A DNA stretch of 64,000 nt. It comes from Caldalkalibacillus thermarum (GTDB taxonomy: Bacteria; Bacillota; Bacilli; Caldalkalibacillales; Caldalkalibacillaceae). This document shows, in pieces, positions 45,413 to 54,020 of this stretch; the first letter of the stretch is position 1; each line of letters begins with the position of its first letter. The notes beneath the pieces were generated by a model. The model made no database searches. It saw only the letters and a list, made by a program, of their open reading frames with translations, and had not been told where the DNA came from. Where the stretch lies: contig NZ_BMKZ01000008.1 of assembly GCF_014644735.1 (NCBI RefSeq), forward strand, positions 1 through 64,000, in the 5' to 3' direction. The translations under genes were made by a program, and so were the position numbers.

Positions 45413-45853
45413 ATGAAGGAAATTTCTGCTGGAGGCGTGGTGTTTAAACAGGAAGGATCCAAAATAAAAGTGTTGTTAATTGAAGACCGTTATCACCAGC
45501 TTACAATCCCTAAGGGGAAACAAGAAGCAGGCGAAACATTAGAGCAAACAGCGTTAAGGGAGATTGAGGAAGAGACAGGGATTAAGGGAGAAATTATCCA
45601 GCCTTTGACCAAAGTGTATTACACCTATACGGATCCTAAGCGCGGCCACATTGAGAAAGAAGTCATGTACTATTTGGTTAAGGCCACAAGCGGTGAAGTG
45701 GAGCCGCAGCTGGAAGAAATCAACAAAGTGTTTTGGTTGGATTTGCACAGCGCTTGGCAAGCACAGCAGGAAAATGGATATGATAATAATGATGAAGTGT
45801 TCAAACAAGCCTATACATACTTGCAATCCTTTCTTAACTCAGCTGAGAAGTGA
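45413..45853 (+). CDS. Nudix hydrolase
   Basis: A 146-residue Nudix-family pyrophosphohydrolase. The Nudix box is complete: Gly in KGKQEAGETLEQTALREIEEETGI, that is G-x5-E-x7-RE-x2-EE-x-G (about residues 38-60). N-terminal SAGGVVFK is typical. The substrate cannot be deduced (candidates: NDP-X, Ap4A, oxidised nucleotides). GAGGAG precedes the ATG. It stands alone between the mtaB terminator and deoC. Confidence 0.88.
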   Translation: MKEISAGGVVFKQEGSKIKVLLIEDRYHQLTIPKGKQEAGETLEQTALREIEEETGIKGEIIQPLTKVYYTYTDPKRGHIEKEVMYYLVKATSGEVEPQLEEINKVFWLDLHSAWQAQQENGYDNNDEVFKQAYTYLQSFLNSAEK

Positions 45854-45949
45854 CTCTGCCATGACAACCTCCCTTTTCTCTGTCAAAATCATACACACCA
45901 GTTTTTTATTGAAAACAAACTTTACTTTGTAAAATTGGAGGAAACATTG

Positions 45950-46630
45950 ATGCAGATGGATCAATTGGCTGCTTATATTGACCATACCTTGCTAAAGCCA
46001 GACGCTACTCAGCAAGAGATAGACAAGCTGTGTGAAGAGGCCCGTCAATACCAATTTGCCTCTGTCTGCGTCAACCCGACCTGGGTGAAAAGATGTGCTC
46101 AACAACTTAAAGATACCCCTGTCAAAGTGTGTACTGTTGTCGGTTTTCCTCTCGGGGCCAACACTTCGACGATCAAAGCGGCCGAAACGGAACAAGCCCT
46201 TGCCGACGGGGCTCAAGAAGTGGACATGGTCATCAATATTGGGACTTTAAAGTCCGGCCAGCATCATGCGGTAGAAGAAGATATTAAAGCTGTGGTGAAG
46301 GCAACCCAAGGCAAGGCTGTGGTGAAGGTGATTATTGAAACCGCTTTGTTAACGGATGAAGAAAAAATCATCGCCTGTCAGCTTAGCAAACGGGCCGGCG
46401 CCGACTTCGTCAAAACTTCGACCGGCTTTCTTGGCGGGGGTGCCACCGTTGCAGATGTAGAGCTCATGAAAAAGACGGTCGGAGACACCTTAGGGGTGAA
46501 AGCCTCCGGAGGCATTCGTGACTATGCAACAGCCATAGCCATGATCAAAGCGGGTGCCACCCGTCTTGGTGCGAGTGCCGGAGTGGCCATTGTCACCGGA
46601 GCCAAGGCATCAGGCGAGAGCCAGTATTAA
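45950..46630 (+). CDS. deoC: Deoxyribose-phosphate aldolase
   Basis: A 226-residue class I aldolase that cleaves 2-deoxyribose-5-phosphate to glyceraldehyde-3-phosphate and acetaldehyde in nucleoside salvage. [11 protein letters not shown] marks the N-terminus; the Schiff-base Lys lies in DFVKTSTGF (about 152-160) and the acid/base Lys in KVIIETALL, with [10 protein letters not shown] near the end. ATG 45950 lies 8 nt after GGAGG; the frame is open from TTG 45935. No deoR or nupC is adjacent. Confidence 0.95.
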   Translation: MQMDQLAAYIDHTLLKPDATQQEIDKLCEEARQYQFASVCVNPTWVKRCAQQLKDTPVKVCTVVGFPLGANTSTIKAAETEQALADGAQEVDMVINIGTLKSGQHHAVEEDIKAVVKATQGKAVVKVIIETALLTDEEKIIACQLSKRAGADFVKTSTGFLGGGATVADVELMKKTVGDTLGVKASGGIRDYATAIAMIKAGATRLGASAGVAIVTGAKASGESQY

Positions 46631-46669
46631 GCAGGAAACAGGATGCGCTCATATTTGCAGGACGATTTT

Positions 46670-47611
46670 TTAAGCCTGAGCTGATCCTCGCGTCACGAAA
46701 AGCACCATGCGTTCAAATGCCTTCGTAAAAGGCAAGGCCAACAGCGAACACAATACATTAAAAATGGTTTGGGCATGGGCCACCTGCAGCATGGGGTTGC
46801 TGGTCAATTGCTCAACAATAACAGTCAGCAAGGGAATAAAGGGAATGAACAGGAATACTCCCAGGACATTTAAGAGGACATGGGCCACGGCCACTTGCCG
46901 CCCGGCCAAATTGGTGGCCATGCTTCCCAAGAGGGCGGTAACGCAGGTGCCAATATTGCTCCCCAGCACGATGGCAATGGCCAGCGGCAGGGAGATCAGC
47001 TGTTCATAGGTTAAATTCATGGCAATCGCTGTTGTTGCCGTGGAGCTTTGAATGACAGCGGTGAGCAGCAGGCCAAACCCAATACCGCTTAATATCCCTT
47101 TTTGCCCCCATTGGGAGGCATTCTCCATCCAGCTTAAGGACTCTAAAAAGGGAGCAATGCCCTGCATCGTTTCCATGCCTAAAAAAAGCAAACCAAAGCC
47201 TCCGGTCACCATCCCTGAAGCGCGCAAGGCTGTCCGGGGACACAAAAAGAGCACGGCACCAAGAATAAAAAAATAAACGCCCAGTTGGTGCACACTGATA
47301 GCTAACAGCTCTGTGGTTACCACTGTGCCAATATTAGCACCCAGGATCACACCGATGGTTTGCCGGAAAGTCATTATCCGGGCGTGGGTTAAACCTATCA
47401 CCAGCAACAACACGGCACTTGAGCTTTGCAAAATGGCAGTGGCAACAGTTCCGCTCACCAAGCCTGTCACAGGGGTGCGTGTCAGGGTACCCAGTATCTT
47501 TTTGGCTTTTTCTAAAAAAAGATGCTCAAAACCAATGCGCATCACTTGCATGCCAAATAAAAAAATGGCCAGTCCCGCAGCCAATGGTATGACCAGATCT
47601 TTCATCACCAT
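46670..47611 (-). CDS. yqeW: Na/Pi cotransporter family protein YqeW
   Basis: A 313-residue polytopic membrane protein of the Na+/phosphate cotransporter family (PF02690-type). The two inverted-repeat signatures are visible as ILQSSSAVLLLV (about 62-73) and VIQSSTATTAIA (about 190-201), with LGANIGT and LGSNIGT downstream of each. In a Na+-driven organism phosphate uptake is plausible, though some family members act in efflux. ATG 47611 has GGGGAGG 9 nt upstream; the in-frame ATG at 47752 lies upstream of a hairpin that masks this site. Convergent with deoC. Confidence 0.9.
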   Translation of the reverse strand: MVMKDLVIPLAAGLAIFLFGMQVMRIGFEHLFLEKAKKILGTLTRTPVTGLVSGTVATAILQSSSAVLLLVIGLTHARIMTFRQTIGVILGANIGTVVTTELLAISVHQLGVYFFILGAVLFLCPRTALRASGMVTGGFGLLFLGMETMQGIAPFLESLSWMENASQWGQKGILSGIGFGLLLTAVIQSSTATTAIAMNLTYEQLISLPLAIAIVLGSNIGTCVTALLGSMATNLAGRQVAVAHVLLNVLGVFLFIPFIPLLTVIVEQLTSNPMLQVAHAQTIFNVLCSLLALPFTKAFERMVLFVTRGSAQA

Positions 47612-47620
47612 TCCGTTTGT

Positions 47621-47654
47621 CCTCCCCTCAGTACATGCATATGAAGAGGGGAGG
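47621..47654 (-). promoter_or_regulatory. yqeW: Shine-Dalgarno-sequestering hairpin before yqeW
   Basis: In the minus-strand RNA, CCTCCCCTC (47654-47646) pairs perfectly over 9 bp with GAGGGGAGG (47629-47621), which is the ribosome binding site of yqeW. The loop is 16 nt. The site would be masked unless the stem opens; control by temperature, a ligand, a small RNA or translation is inferred. Confidence 0.7.
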
Positions 47655-47765
47655 ATAGGCATGACTGGCTTAGGATAGTAGAATTTCAACCTAGAATTTA
47701 TTACTGTTAACGCTATAATAAAAATAGAAGGCTTAATGTATCCAATATTCATACTTTAAAGTGGG

Positions 47766-48711
47766 TTAAGATATTGACCGCCAGGCGACGGCGAAATTGA
47801 GTCCGTGGTTAGAAAATGCCAAGCTGCCCAGAATAACCAGAAAACTGGACAGGATTAAACTTGATCTGCTTCCTAACAGACCGGGTTTTAATTTCATGAG
47901 CAGGGGCAGAAGGAGTCCCAAGATCACGAACCCCCCCACAACAACCAGGCATAATGGCCACTATTAACGGTGTGGGACCAGTCGCCCAAGCTTAGCACAA
48001 AGATCATAATGGCTGCGAAGTTGAGAATCAATGCCGAAATGACGATACGGTTCAAACCTTGGATAAGGGCCTCATACTCCTTAGGCTTGGAGAATATCAA
48101 GACCAGAATAATGGCTGAGGCGCCAACTACCAGTGCAGATACAAGCCATAACATTGGAATGAAGGGTGTTGCATTCCAAGCCGGGACATGGGTGGTGGTC
48201 ACCAGTATGCCAAGATAGGAGCCAAACCAGGCGGCTAAAGCACTGCCCACAGTCAGATAAATTTTTGCTGCCAGGCCCCCTCATGAAGATAGCCGGCCAG
48301 CGCACCAAGTTTTTTAAACCATCTCCAGTGGAGCAAACCGTCTTTATTGATCGCATAGATCACGCTGATGACAGCAAACAGGCTGAAAACTGTTAACACC
48401 CAGGCTCCCATGGACATGGGGGAGTTGGTGTTCAACATCAGCATGCTATCTCTGGAATTCCACAACACGTTGATGAAACGTGTCTTAATCTGTAATTTGC
48501 CGATCAGGAACAGACCGCATAATGGTAGAAAAAGGAAAGTGATGTAATAAGCCTTATGCAGGCCATTGCGGCCTGTTTTCCCTCCAAAAGCCTGCAACAG
48601 GGCAGCAACGAGAAAGGAACCGGCAGCGATTCCGTTGACAAAGAGATAGGCGACAACTTGCCAAGGGAAATGGGGGCTCTTTATTTGGGTAATTTCATAA
48701 ATGTAGGGCAT
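47766..48711 (-). pseudogene. NrfD/PsrC-type membrane subunit, two frameshifts
   Basis: A polysulfide-reductase/NrfD-type quinone-interacting membrane subunit in three frames. The first part (48711-48253) starts MPYIYEITQIKSPHFPWQV and ends in a premature stop. The reading resumes one frame away (IYLTVGSALAAWFGSYLGIL) at an A5 run near 48262-48266; restoring one A heals it. The second break is at a G7 run near 47930, after SGHYAWLL, from where VVGGFVILGLLLPLLMKLKP continues to a stop at 47766. Both breaks lie in homopolymers, so sequencing error is possible as well as decay. Downstream of the iron-sulfur remnant, the expected partner. Confidence 0.8.
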
Positions 48712-48726
48712 CCTGATAACCCCCTT

Positions 48727-49320
48727 TTACAGATTGATGTCTTGCGTCTCTTCTTGTTGTTTGCGTTGTCCGCGTGTGCGGAAAGAGAGGAGAGACACCA
48801 GGCCAATACCGATAAAGCTCAGTATACTGCTCCAGTAACCGCCGAGCATGTTTTTCTGGGGCAGTTGAGGATTAGCCGGTAAACCATATTTTTCAGGCTT
48901 ATCCAATAGCAGATAGAAAACGTTCAATCCCCCCAGGATATCGGAATCGCCATATATTTGGGCTCTGGATTCACCATTGGCTTGCAGCTGTTTTTCTCTT
49001 TCTTTGGCTTTAGCCATCAATTCATCCACATCGCCAAATTCAATGCAGTCTGTGGGGCAGGCCTGGGCACAAGCCGGCTGCTGCCCCACCTGCAATCTGT
49101 CGTAACATAAGGTGCATTTTTCAGCTGTACCTGTAAACAGACCGATATCGATAACGCCAAATGGGCAGCCGGAAACGCAGTATTTACAGCCAATACAAAC
49201 GTTGGGATCGATGTATACCGTATCATATTCCGTGCGGATGATGGCGTTGGTTGGACAAACTTCCATACACCTTGCTTGCTGGCAATGTTTGCAGGAATCA
49301 CTTAGAAACAGCCAGTCGCT
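48727..49320 (-). pseudogene. 4Fe-4S ferredoxin-type subunit, 5'-truncated
   Basis: The C-terminal part of an oxidoreductase iron-sulfur subunit of the FdnH/HybA/NrfC type. Three cysteine clusters remain: CKHCQQARCMEVCP, CIGCKYCVSGCP and CTLCYDRLQ...CAQACPTDC; the first cluster expected at the N-terminus is absent. Reading back from 49320 the frame meets a TGA at 49321-49323 and then AT-rich non-coding sequence. The protein ends with KPEKYGLPANP and one transmembrane helix, a pattern typical of formate dehydrogenase beta-like subunits. An ATG at 49266 gives a 179-residue product that starts inside a cluster and is unlikely to work. Probably part of a decayed respiratory complex with the NrfD remnant. 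Confidence 0.75.
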
Positions 49321-49500
49321 TCAGAACGGTCTTCTGAAAAATCTTCTATAAATTTAAAATTTATTTTTTATTATCTATTTTCGGATTTAGCCACTCACTT
49401 CTTGCCTCTGAATTCTTATACCTTGTTCTATTGAATATTTACACCAAAGAGGCCAAACTCATGATATAATCAATAAAAAAGGTGAGGAGTGGAAAAAACA
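49321..49500. other. AT-rich gap between the respiratory remnant and hit
   Basis: No gene. The GC content drops sharply next to the truncated iron-sulfur gene. TGATATAAT (49462-49470), an extended -10, is the probable promoter of the HIT gene; no good -35 is seen. Confidence 0.5.
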
Positions 49501-49824
49501 ATGAGTGAAACCATTTTCAGTAAAATTATCCGCCGCGAAGCACCAGCCAAGATTGTGCATGAAGATGAGCTGACCATGGCTTTTCACGACATTAACCCTA
49601 AAGCGCCCATACATATTTTGATTGTCCCGAAAAAGCCGATCCCGACGTTGGCTGATGTGAGCGAAGAAGATCTGCCATTAATCAGCCATATTCACAAGGT
49701 GGCACAAACGCTGGCCAAAGCGTATGAGTGTGAAGGTTGGCGGTTGGTGGTCAATGTAGGTGAAAAAGGCGGGCAAGAAGTGTTCCACCTTCATTATCAC
49801 TTCCTGGGCTGGCCGAAAGCATAG
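49501..49824 (+). CDS. HIT family nucleotide-binding protein (HINT-like)
   Basis: A 107-residue histidine triad protein; HINT-type members hydrolyse adenosine phosphoramidates. The triad motif is HLHYHFLGW (about 95-103; His-x-His-x-His). N-terminal SETIFSKIIRREAPA is the family start. ATG 49501 is 11 nt after AGGAG; in-frame GTG 49489 lies within that site. Monocistronic, before rpsU. Confidence 0.92.
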   Translation: MSETIFSKIIRREAPAKIVHEDELTMAFHDINPKAPIHILIVPKKPIPTLADVSEEDLPLISHIHKVAQTLAKAYECEGWRLVVNVGEKGGQEVFHLHYHFLGWPKA

Positions 49825-49842
49825 CCAGCCACAAAGGAATGT

Positions 49843-49871
49843 TTGACCTTCTCCAACAGGTATACTATAAT
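49843..49871 (+). promoter_or_regulatory. Sigma-A promoter of rpsU-yqeY
   Basis: TTGACC (49843-49848), 17-bp spacer, TATAAT (49866-49871). Confidence 0.78.
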
Positions 49872-49886
49872 AAAGGGTGACCTGTC

Positions 49887-49944
49887 AGGACTTCTTCTAT
49901 CCTTTTAGGTTTGAAAGCTAAAAGGTATGTGAGATTGAAGTCCT
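49887..49944 (+). promoter_or_regulatory. rpsU: Two-tier stem-loop in the rpsU leader
   Basis: Outer arms AGGACTTC (49887-49894) and GAAGTCCT (49937-49944), inner arms CCTTTTAG (49901-49908) and CTAAAAGG (49918-49925), separated by an internal loop. It fills the leader between the start of transcription (near 49878) and the ribosome binding site at 49958, so autogenous control by S21 is possible (inference). Confidence 0.6.
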
Positions 49945-49974
49945 CCTACCGTGTTACGGAGGGAGGGAAAGATA

Positions 49975-50148
49975 TTGGCTCAGGTACGCGTCCGTAAAAA
50001 CGAATCCATTGACGATGCATTGCGCCGTTTCAGACGTACATGCTCCAAAGCTGGCGTGATTTCTGAGGTGCGCAAACGCGAATTTTACGAAAAACCGAGC
50101 GTGAAGCGCAAAAAGAAATCAGAAGCGGCTCGCAAACGCAAGTTCTAG
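49975..50148 (+). CDS. rpsU: 30S ribosomal protein S21
   Basis: A 57-residue, strongly basic protein of the small subunit ([20 protein letters not shown] at the start and a Lys/Arg-rich tail). The start is TTG 49975, after GGAGGGAGGG, giving exactly the normal Bacillus length. First gene of rpsU-yqeY, 11 bp apart. Confidence 0.96.
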   Translation: MAQVRVRKNESIDDALRRFRRTCSKAGVISEVRKREFYEKPSVKRKKKSEAARKRKF

Positions 50149-50159
50149 GGGGTTTTTGG

Positions 50160-50606
50160 ATGTCCTTAGTTGATCAATTAAATCATGACATGAAGCAAGC
50201 GATGAAAAACAAGGAAAAGACCAGATTATCGGTTATCCGTATGGTTAAAGCAGCCCTTAAAAATGAAGAGATCAAACTGGGGAGGACTTTAACCGATGAC
50301 GATGTGTTAACTGTTCTCTCCAGGGAGATGAAACAGCGCAAAGAATCCCTCCAAGAGTTTGAAAAAGCGGGACGCGATGATTTGGTTGAAACATTAAACC
50401 AAGAAATCGCTGTTTTAGAGACGTACCTGCCTGAGCAATTGTCAGAAGATGAGCTGCGTCAGCTTGTCTCTGACACCATTGCTGAAGTTGGGGCTACCTC
50501 TAAGGCAGACATGGGTAAAGTGATGGGGGCCATCATGCCTAAGGTGAAAGGAAAGGCAGATGGTTCACTGGTTAACCGTTTGGTTCAGGAAGCTTTAGCC
50601 AAATAA
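50160..50606 (+). CDS. yqeY: GatB/YqeY domain protein
   Basis: A 148-residue helical protein related to the C-terminal domain of the amidotransferase Gat[20 protein letters not shown] and [17 protein letters not shown] mark the N-terminal half; [13 protein letters not shown] and the [20 protein letters not shown] tail are conserved. It may bind tRNA; function is not established. It is followed by a strong terminator. Confidence 0.93.
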   Translation: MSLVDQLNHDMKQAMKNKEKTRLSVIRMVKAALKNEEIKLGRTLTDDDVLTVLSREMKQRKESLQEFEKAGRDDLVETLNQEIAVLETYLPEQLSEDELRQLVSDTIAEVGATSKADMGKVMGAIMPKVKGKADGSLVNRLVQEALAK

Positions 50607-50654
50607 TCGCCTATTGTTTCCTTCAAGTATCATCGCGGCTGACAAATCATAAAT

Positions 50655-50688
50655 CAAGCGTCTTACTTGCCAGTAAGGCGCTTTTATT
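50655..50688 (+). terminator. Terminator after yqeY
   Basis: AAGCGTCTTACT (50656-50667) pairs with AGTAAGGCGCTT (50672-50683), one G·T pair and a 4-nt loop, followed by TTATT. Confidence 0.88.
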
Positions 50689-50748
50689 ACGCTCTCATTT
50701 TGGTATAATAAAATATACGGTTAATAATGGAAAGCAGGGAGACAAAAG

Positions 50749-52107
50749 ATGAATGTCATCGGATGGAAGACGAAGAGCATCGTAACGGTCTTTGTTGCCT
50801 TGTTCGTCATAGTCAGTGCGGCAGGTTCCTTTTGTTTTGTGTCCAAGGATGCCTCTGCTCAGAATGAAGCGTTAGTTTATGTGGTTCAAGTAAACAACGT
50901 CGTAGAGAAAGGGCTCCTGGCCTATATGGAGCGGGCCTTTGGGGAAGCAGAGGAAGCGGGTGCAGATCATATTATCCTGGAGATCCATACGCCGGGCGGC
51001 GCTGTGGACGCAGCCGGTGATATTGGCAACTTGATGCAGCGCACCACGATTCCCATAACCGCCTTTGTCAATACAGATGCCACCTCAGCCGGAGCATTTA
51101 TTGCCTTAAATGCGGATACGATTGTGATGGCGCCTACAGGGGCCATGGGATCAGCCCAAGTGGTTGATCTGGAAGGAAGAGCTGCCGATGAAAAAGCCCA
51201 GTCCTACTGGAAGAGCCGCATGGCGGCGGCTGCGGAAGCAGCCGGGCGTGACCCCATCTATGCCATCGCCATGGTGGATCCCAGCGTGGAAATAGAAGGT
51301 CTGGTCACAGATGGACAACTGCTCAATTTCAGGGCTGACGAGGCGCTGGAACATGGCTATGCGGAAGCAATCGCCAGCAATTTACAAGAAGTATTGCAAT
51401 CTTTAGGGCTTGAGCAGGCCAGAGTGGTGGAAGTGGAAATCACCTGGGCTGAACAGTTGGCCCGTTTTATTACACATCCTATCGTGGCGTCCATCCTCTT
51501 GTCCGTGGCCAGTCTCGGCCTGATTCTGGAATTATACAGCCCTGGATTTGGGGTTCCCGGTATTTTAGGCATTGCTGCCCTGCTGCTGTTTTTTTTCGGT
51601 CATACGGTGGCCGGCTTTGCCGGAATGGAAGCCATATTATTGTTGATTGCTGGATTAATTTTAATTGTCATTGAAATGTTCATGCCAGGGTTTGGTATAT
51701 TTGGTATATTAGGAATAGTCGCCGTAGGGGCTAGTTTAACCTTGGCCAGTGAAAGTGTGATCATTGGCTTGCAAAATCTTGGTATTGCTTTGTTACTCAC
51801 AATCGTGGCCGCTGCCATCTTAAGCCGTTATTTGCATACAAAAGGCGTGTGGTCCCGCCTGGTGCTGCAAGAAGAGTTATCAACGGAGGAAAGCCGGGCT
51901 GTTTTGCAGCAAAAGTCAGCGCTGGTAGGAAAAACAGGTATTGCTTTAACAAAATTGCGCCCATCGGGAGCTGTGCAAATTGACGGTCAGCGTTATGACG
52001 TTGTCAGTGACGGCACCATGATTGACCGGGGGGCTAAAGTGAAAGTCATTAAAGTGGAAGGACCAAGAATTGTTGTCACTGAAGTTGATGACGATCCTGA
52101 GGCGTAA
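50749..52107 (+). CDS. nfeD: NfeD-family membrane protease (YqeZ)
   Basis: A 452-residue membrane protein. A signal peptide (about 8-38) precedes a ClpP-class serine protease domain; the nucleophile is probably Ser113 in DATSAGAFIAL, with HTPGGAVDA forming the oxyanion strand. Four to five membrane helices follow (about 235-350) and the C-terminal OB-fold NfeD domain (about 385-445) closes it. It pairs with FloA in membrane-microdomain organisation and is part of the SigW regulon in B. subtilis. TGGTATAAT (50701-50709), an extended -10, is the probable promoter. Confidence 0.93.
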   Translation: MNVIGWKTKSIVTVFVALFVIVSAAGSFCFVSKDASAQNEALVYVVQVNNVVEKGLLAYMERAFGEAEEAGADHIILEIHTPGGAVDAAGDIGNLMQRTTIPITAFVNTDATSAGAFIALNADTIVMAPTGAMGSAQVVDLEGRAADEKAQSYWKSRMAAAAEAAGRDPIYAIAMVDPSVEIEGLVTDGQLLNFRADEALEHGYAEAIASNLQEVLQSLGLEQARVVEVEITWAEQLARFITHPIVASILLSVASLGLILELYSPGFGVPGILGIAALLLFFFGHTVAGFAGMEAILLLIAGLILIVIEMFMPGFGIFGILGIVAVGASLTLASESVIIGLQNLGIALLLTIVAAAILSRYLHTKGVWSRLVLQEELSTEESRAVLQQKSALVGKTGIALTKLRPSGAVQIDGQRYDVVSDGTMIDRGAKVKVIKVEGPRIVVTEVDDDPEA

Positions 52108-52126
52108 TAAGGAAAGACTTGTGGTT

Positions 52127-52147
52127 ATAAGGGGGCTTTTCCCTTAT
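52127..52147 (+). other. Short hairpin between nfeD and floA
   Basis: ATAAGGG / CCCTTAT (52127-52133 with 52141-52147). No U-run; probably an intercistronic stability element. Confidence 0.45.
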
Positions 52148-52173
52148 CATAAACACATTAAAAATGAAGGAGG

Positions 52174-53184
52174 ATGACTATGGAAGCCGAAGCGATTATG
52201 CTCATACTGATTATTGCTTTAGCAATAATCGCCATTTCCATCTTCTTTACCTTTGTCCCTGTAATGCTCTGGATCTCCGCTTTAGCTGCGGGTGTGCGCG
52301 TCCCCATCTTTACTTTGGTCGGGATGCGTTTCCGCCGGGTTATTCCGGCCCGAGTGATTAACCCGTTGGTTAAAGCACGTAAAGCCGGGCTGGACTTAAG
52401 CATCAACCAGCTGGAAAGCCATTATCTGGCAGGTGGTAACGTCGATCGCGTGGTTAACGCTCTGATTGCTGCTCACCGGGCTAACATTGATCTCAGTTTT
52501 GAACGGTGTGCTGCCATTGACCTGGCCGGGCGTGATGTGTTGGAAGCGGTCCAAATGAGCGTTAATCCTAAAGTGATTGAAACGCCGTACATTGCCGGGG
52601 TGGCCATGGATGGAATTGAAGTGAAGGCCAAAGCGAGAATTACGGTCCGTGCCAATATTGACCGCCTGGTTGGTGGTGCCGGTGAAGAGACGGTGATCGC
52701 CCGTGTTGGTGAGGGTATTGTGTCCACGATCGGTTCTTCTGAGCTGCATAAAGAAGTGCTGGAGAATCCGGACAAAATTTCCACCACTGTACTGGAAAAA
52801 GGACTGGATGCTGGAACCGCCTTTGAAATCTTGTCCATCGATATCGCTGATGTTGATATCGGCAAAAACATTGGAGCCGAATTACAAACCGACCAGGCTG
52901 AAGCCGACAAGAAAATCGCCCAAGCCAAGGCAGAAGAGCGCCGGGCTATGGCTGTGGCTAAGGAACAAGAGATGCGTGCCCGCGTAGAGGAAATGAGAGC
53001 CAAAGTCACCGAGGCAGAGGCACAAGTGCCATTGGCTCTGGCCGAAGCATTGCGCAGCGGTAAGCTGGGTGTCATGGACTACTACAACCTGCAAAACATT
53101 ATGGCTGACACCGATATGCGTCAATCCATCGGCCGTGTCACTGACCAAGGCGACGACAGCGGCAAAACAGGCCGGGAGAAATAG
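52174..53184 (+). CDS. floA: Flotillin-like protein FloA
   Basis: A 336-residue flotillin-like protein (YqfA in B. subtilis) that organises membrane microdomains. A membrane-inserted N-terminal hairpin ([19 protein letters not shown], about 7-25) is followed by the PHB/SPFH domain and a coiled-coil C-terminus rich in Ala/Glu ([20 protein letters not shown]). AAGGAGGATGACT precedes the ATG. It works with NfeD, encoded just upstream. Confidence 0.95.
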   Translation: MTMEAEAIMLILIIALAIIAISIFFTFVPVMLWISALAAGVRVPIFTLVGMRFRRVIPARVINPLVKARKAGLDLSINQLESHYLAGGNVDRVVNALIAAHRANIDLSFERCAAIDLAGRDVLEAVQMSVNPKVIETPYIAGVAMDGIEVKAKARITVRANIDRLVGGAGEETVIARVGEGIVSTIGSSELHKEVLENPDKISTTVLEKGLDAGTAFEILSIDIADVDIGKNIGAELQTDQAEADKKIAQAKAEERRAMAVAKEQEMRARVEEMRAKVTEAEAQVPLALAEALRSGKLGVMDYYNLQNIMADTDMRQSIGRVTDQGDDSGKTGREK

Positions 53185-53262
53185 GGATTTCATACACCAG
53201 CTGCGCTCTGGGCTAACTGCCTTAGACCTGGAGAGCAGGACTTTAAACTGGAGGAATGTCCA

Positions 53263-53856
53263 GTGGATCTTTTTGAGTTTATTATGAACAACTTTATATT
53301 CTTCCTTGTTTTACTGTGGATTGTGTCCAGTTTGTTTGGGAAAAGAGGTCAGTCTGAAAATGAACAGCCGCGGCCTGTGCGCCGCCATCCCCAGGAGCAA
53401 CCAACCTGGGAAAAGATGGAGGGTTGGGAGCAGGAAAAACCTTGGGAAAAGGCTAATGAACTTCAAGAAAAAGTGTCAGACCAGCCAGGCCAAGAAACAT
53501 TGGCAATAGAACTGGAAAAACAACCTGGCAGAGTGGGGGGAGAAAGCTCGCCCCGTGAAGCTATTTATAAGCAGATTGGTCTGACGGAAAAACAACGCCG
53601 GGCTAAGGAGATGGACTTAACTGACGCCAAGGTGGCTGCCAATGAAATTGGCAGCATGGGAGAGATGAGCGGACTCAGGCCTAAAGAGCGCTTCCGGCAA
53701 GAAGCACAGGCTTGGCTGGACTTCAAAAAAATGACAGATAAAAGTGTGGTGCAAGGCTACATCTGGTCCGAAATATTCGGCAAGCCAAGATCCAAGCAGC
53801 CGCATCCCTTGTATGCCCGTTACCGGCGACTTTCTCACGTTAACAAAGGAAAATAA
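53263..53856 (+). CDS. Membrane-anchored hypothetical protein
   Basis: A 197-residue protein I cannot name. Residues 8-24 form one hydrophobic segment (NNFIFFLVLLWIVSSLF), followed by a charged Glu/Arg/Pro-rich linker and a C-terminal block (about 130-190) with KERFRQEAQAWLDFKKMTDK and VVQGYIWSEIFGKPRSKQPH, perhaps a small folded domain. GTG 53263 lies 9 nt after GGAGG. Third gene after nfeD and floA, so a role with those membrane proteins is possible. A terminator follows. Confidence 0.82.
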   Translation: MDLFEFIMNNFIFFLVLLWIVSSLFGKRGQSENEQPRPVRRHPQEQPTWEKMEGWEQEKPWEKANELQEKVSDQPGQETLAIELEKQPGRVGGESSPREAIYKQIGLTEKQRRAKEMDLTDAKVAANEIGSMGEMSGLRPKERFRQEAQAWLDFKKMTDKSVVQGYIWSEIFGKPRSKQPHPLYARYRRLSHVNKGK

Positions 53857-53873
53857 AGGAATATCAGTTATGG

Positions 53874-53916
53874 GGCTGCCCTTAAGCGTGCTGAAACTCT
53901 AGGGCAGCCTGTTTTA
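53874..53916 (+). terminator. Terminator of the nfeD-floA operon
   Basis: GGCTGCCCT (53874-53882) pairs with AGGGCAGCC (53901-53909), followed by TGTTTTATG. A second hairpin GCTCGCC-ATTT-GGCGAGC (53933-53950) follows directly. Confidence 0.78.
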
Positions 53917-53972
53917 TGTTATAGGTTATAGGGCTCGCCATTTGGCGAGCTTGCTTTGTGTTTGGAGTCATA

Positions 53973-54011
53973 CTCCCCTTCCTGTGATGCATAACATCAA
54001 TAAGAGGGGAG
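53973..54011 (+). promoter_or_regulatory. yqfC: Partly Shine-Dalgarno-masking hairpin before yqfC
   Basis: CTCCCCTT (53973-53980) pairs over 8 bp (one G·T) with GAGGGGAG (54004-54011), the first part of the purine-rich ribosome binding tract of yqfC. An adjacent GAGGAG (54011-54016) stays free, so masking is partial. The arms resemble those before yqeW. Confidence 0.5.
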
Positions 54012-54020
54012 GAGGAGCGG

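Noticed and set aside
47612-47752. Longer yqeW start at ATG 47752
   Set aside because: The added 47 residues have no family similarity and the real ribosome site lies downstream at 47621-47629.
48727-49266. Iron-sulfur gene as an intact 179-residue protein
   Set aside because: Its ATG falls inside a cysteine cluster (CKHC...C/MEVCP) whose first cysteines are encoded upstream; function from this start is unlikely.
53933-53950. GCTCGCC-ATTT-GGCGAGC hairpin as a riboswitch or attachment site
   Set aside because: It directly follows the nfeD-floA terminator and has a partial T-rich tail, so a back-up terminator explains it better.
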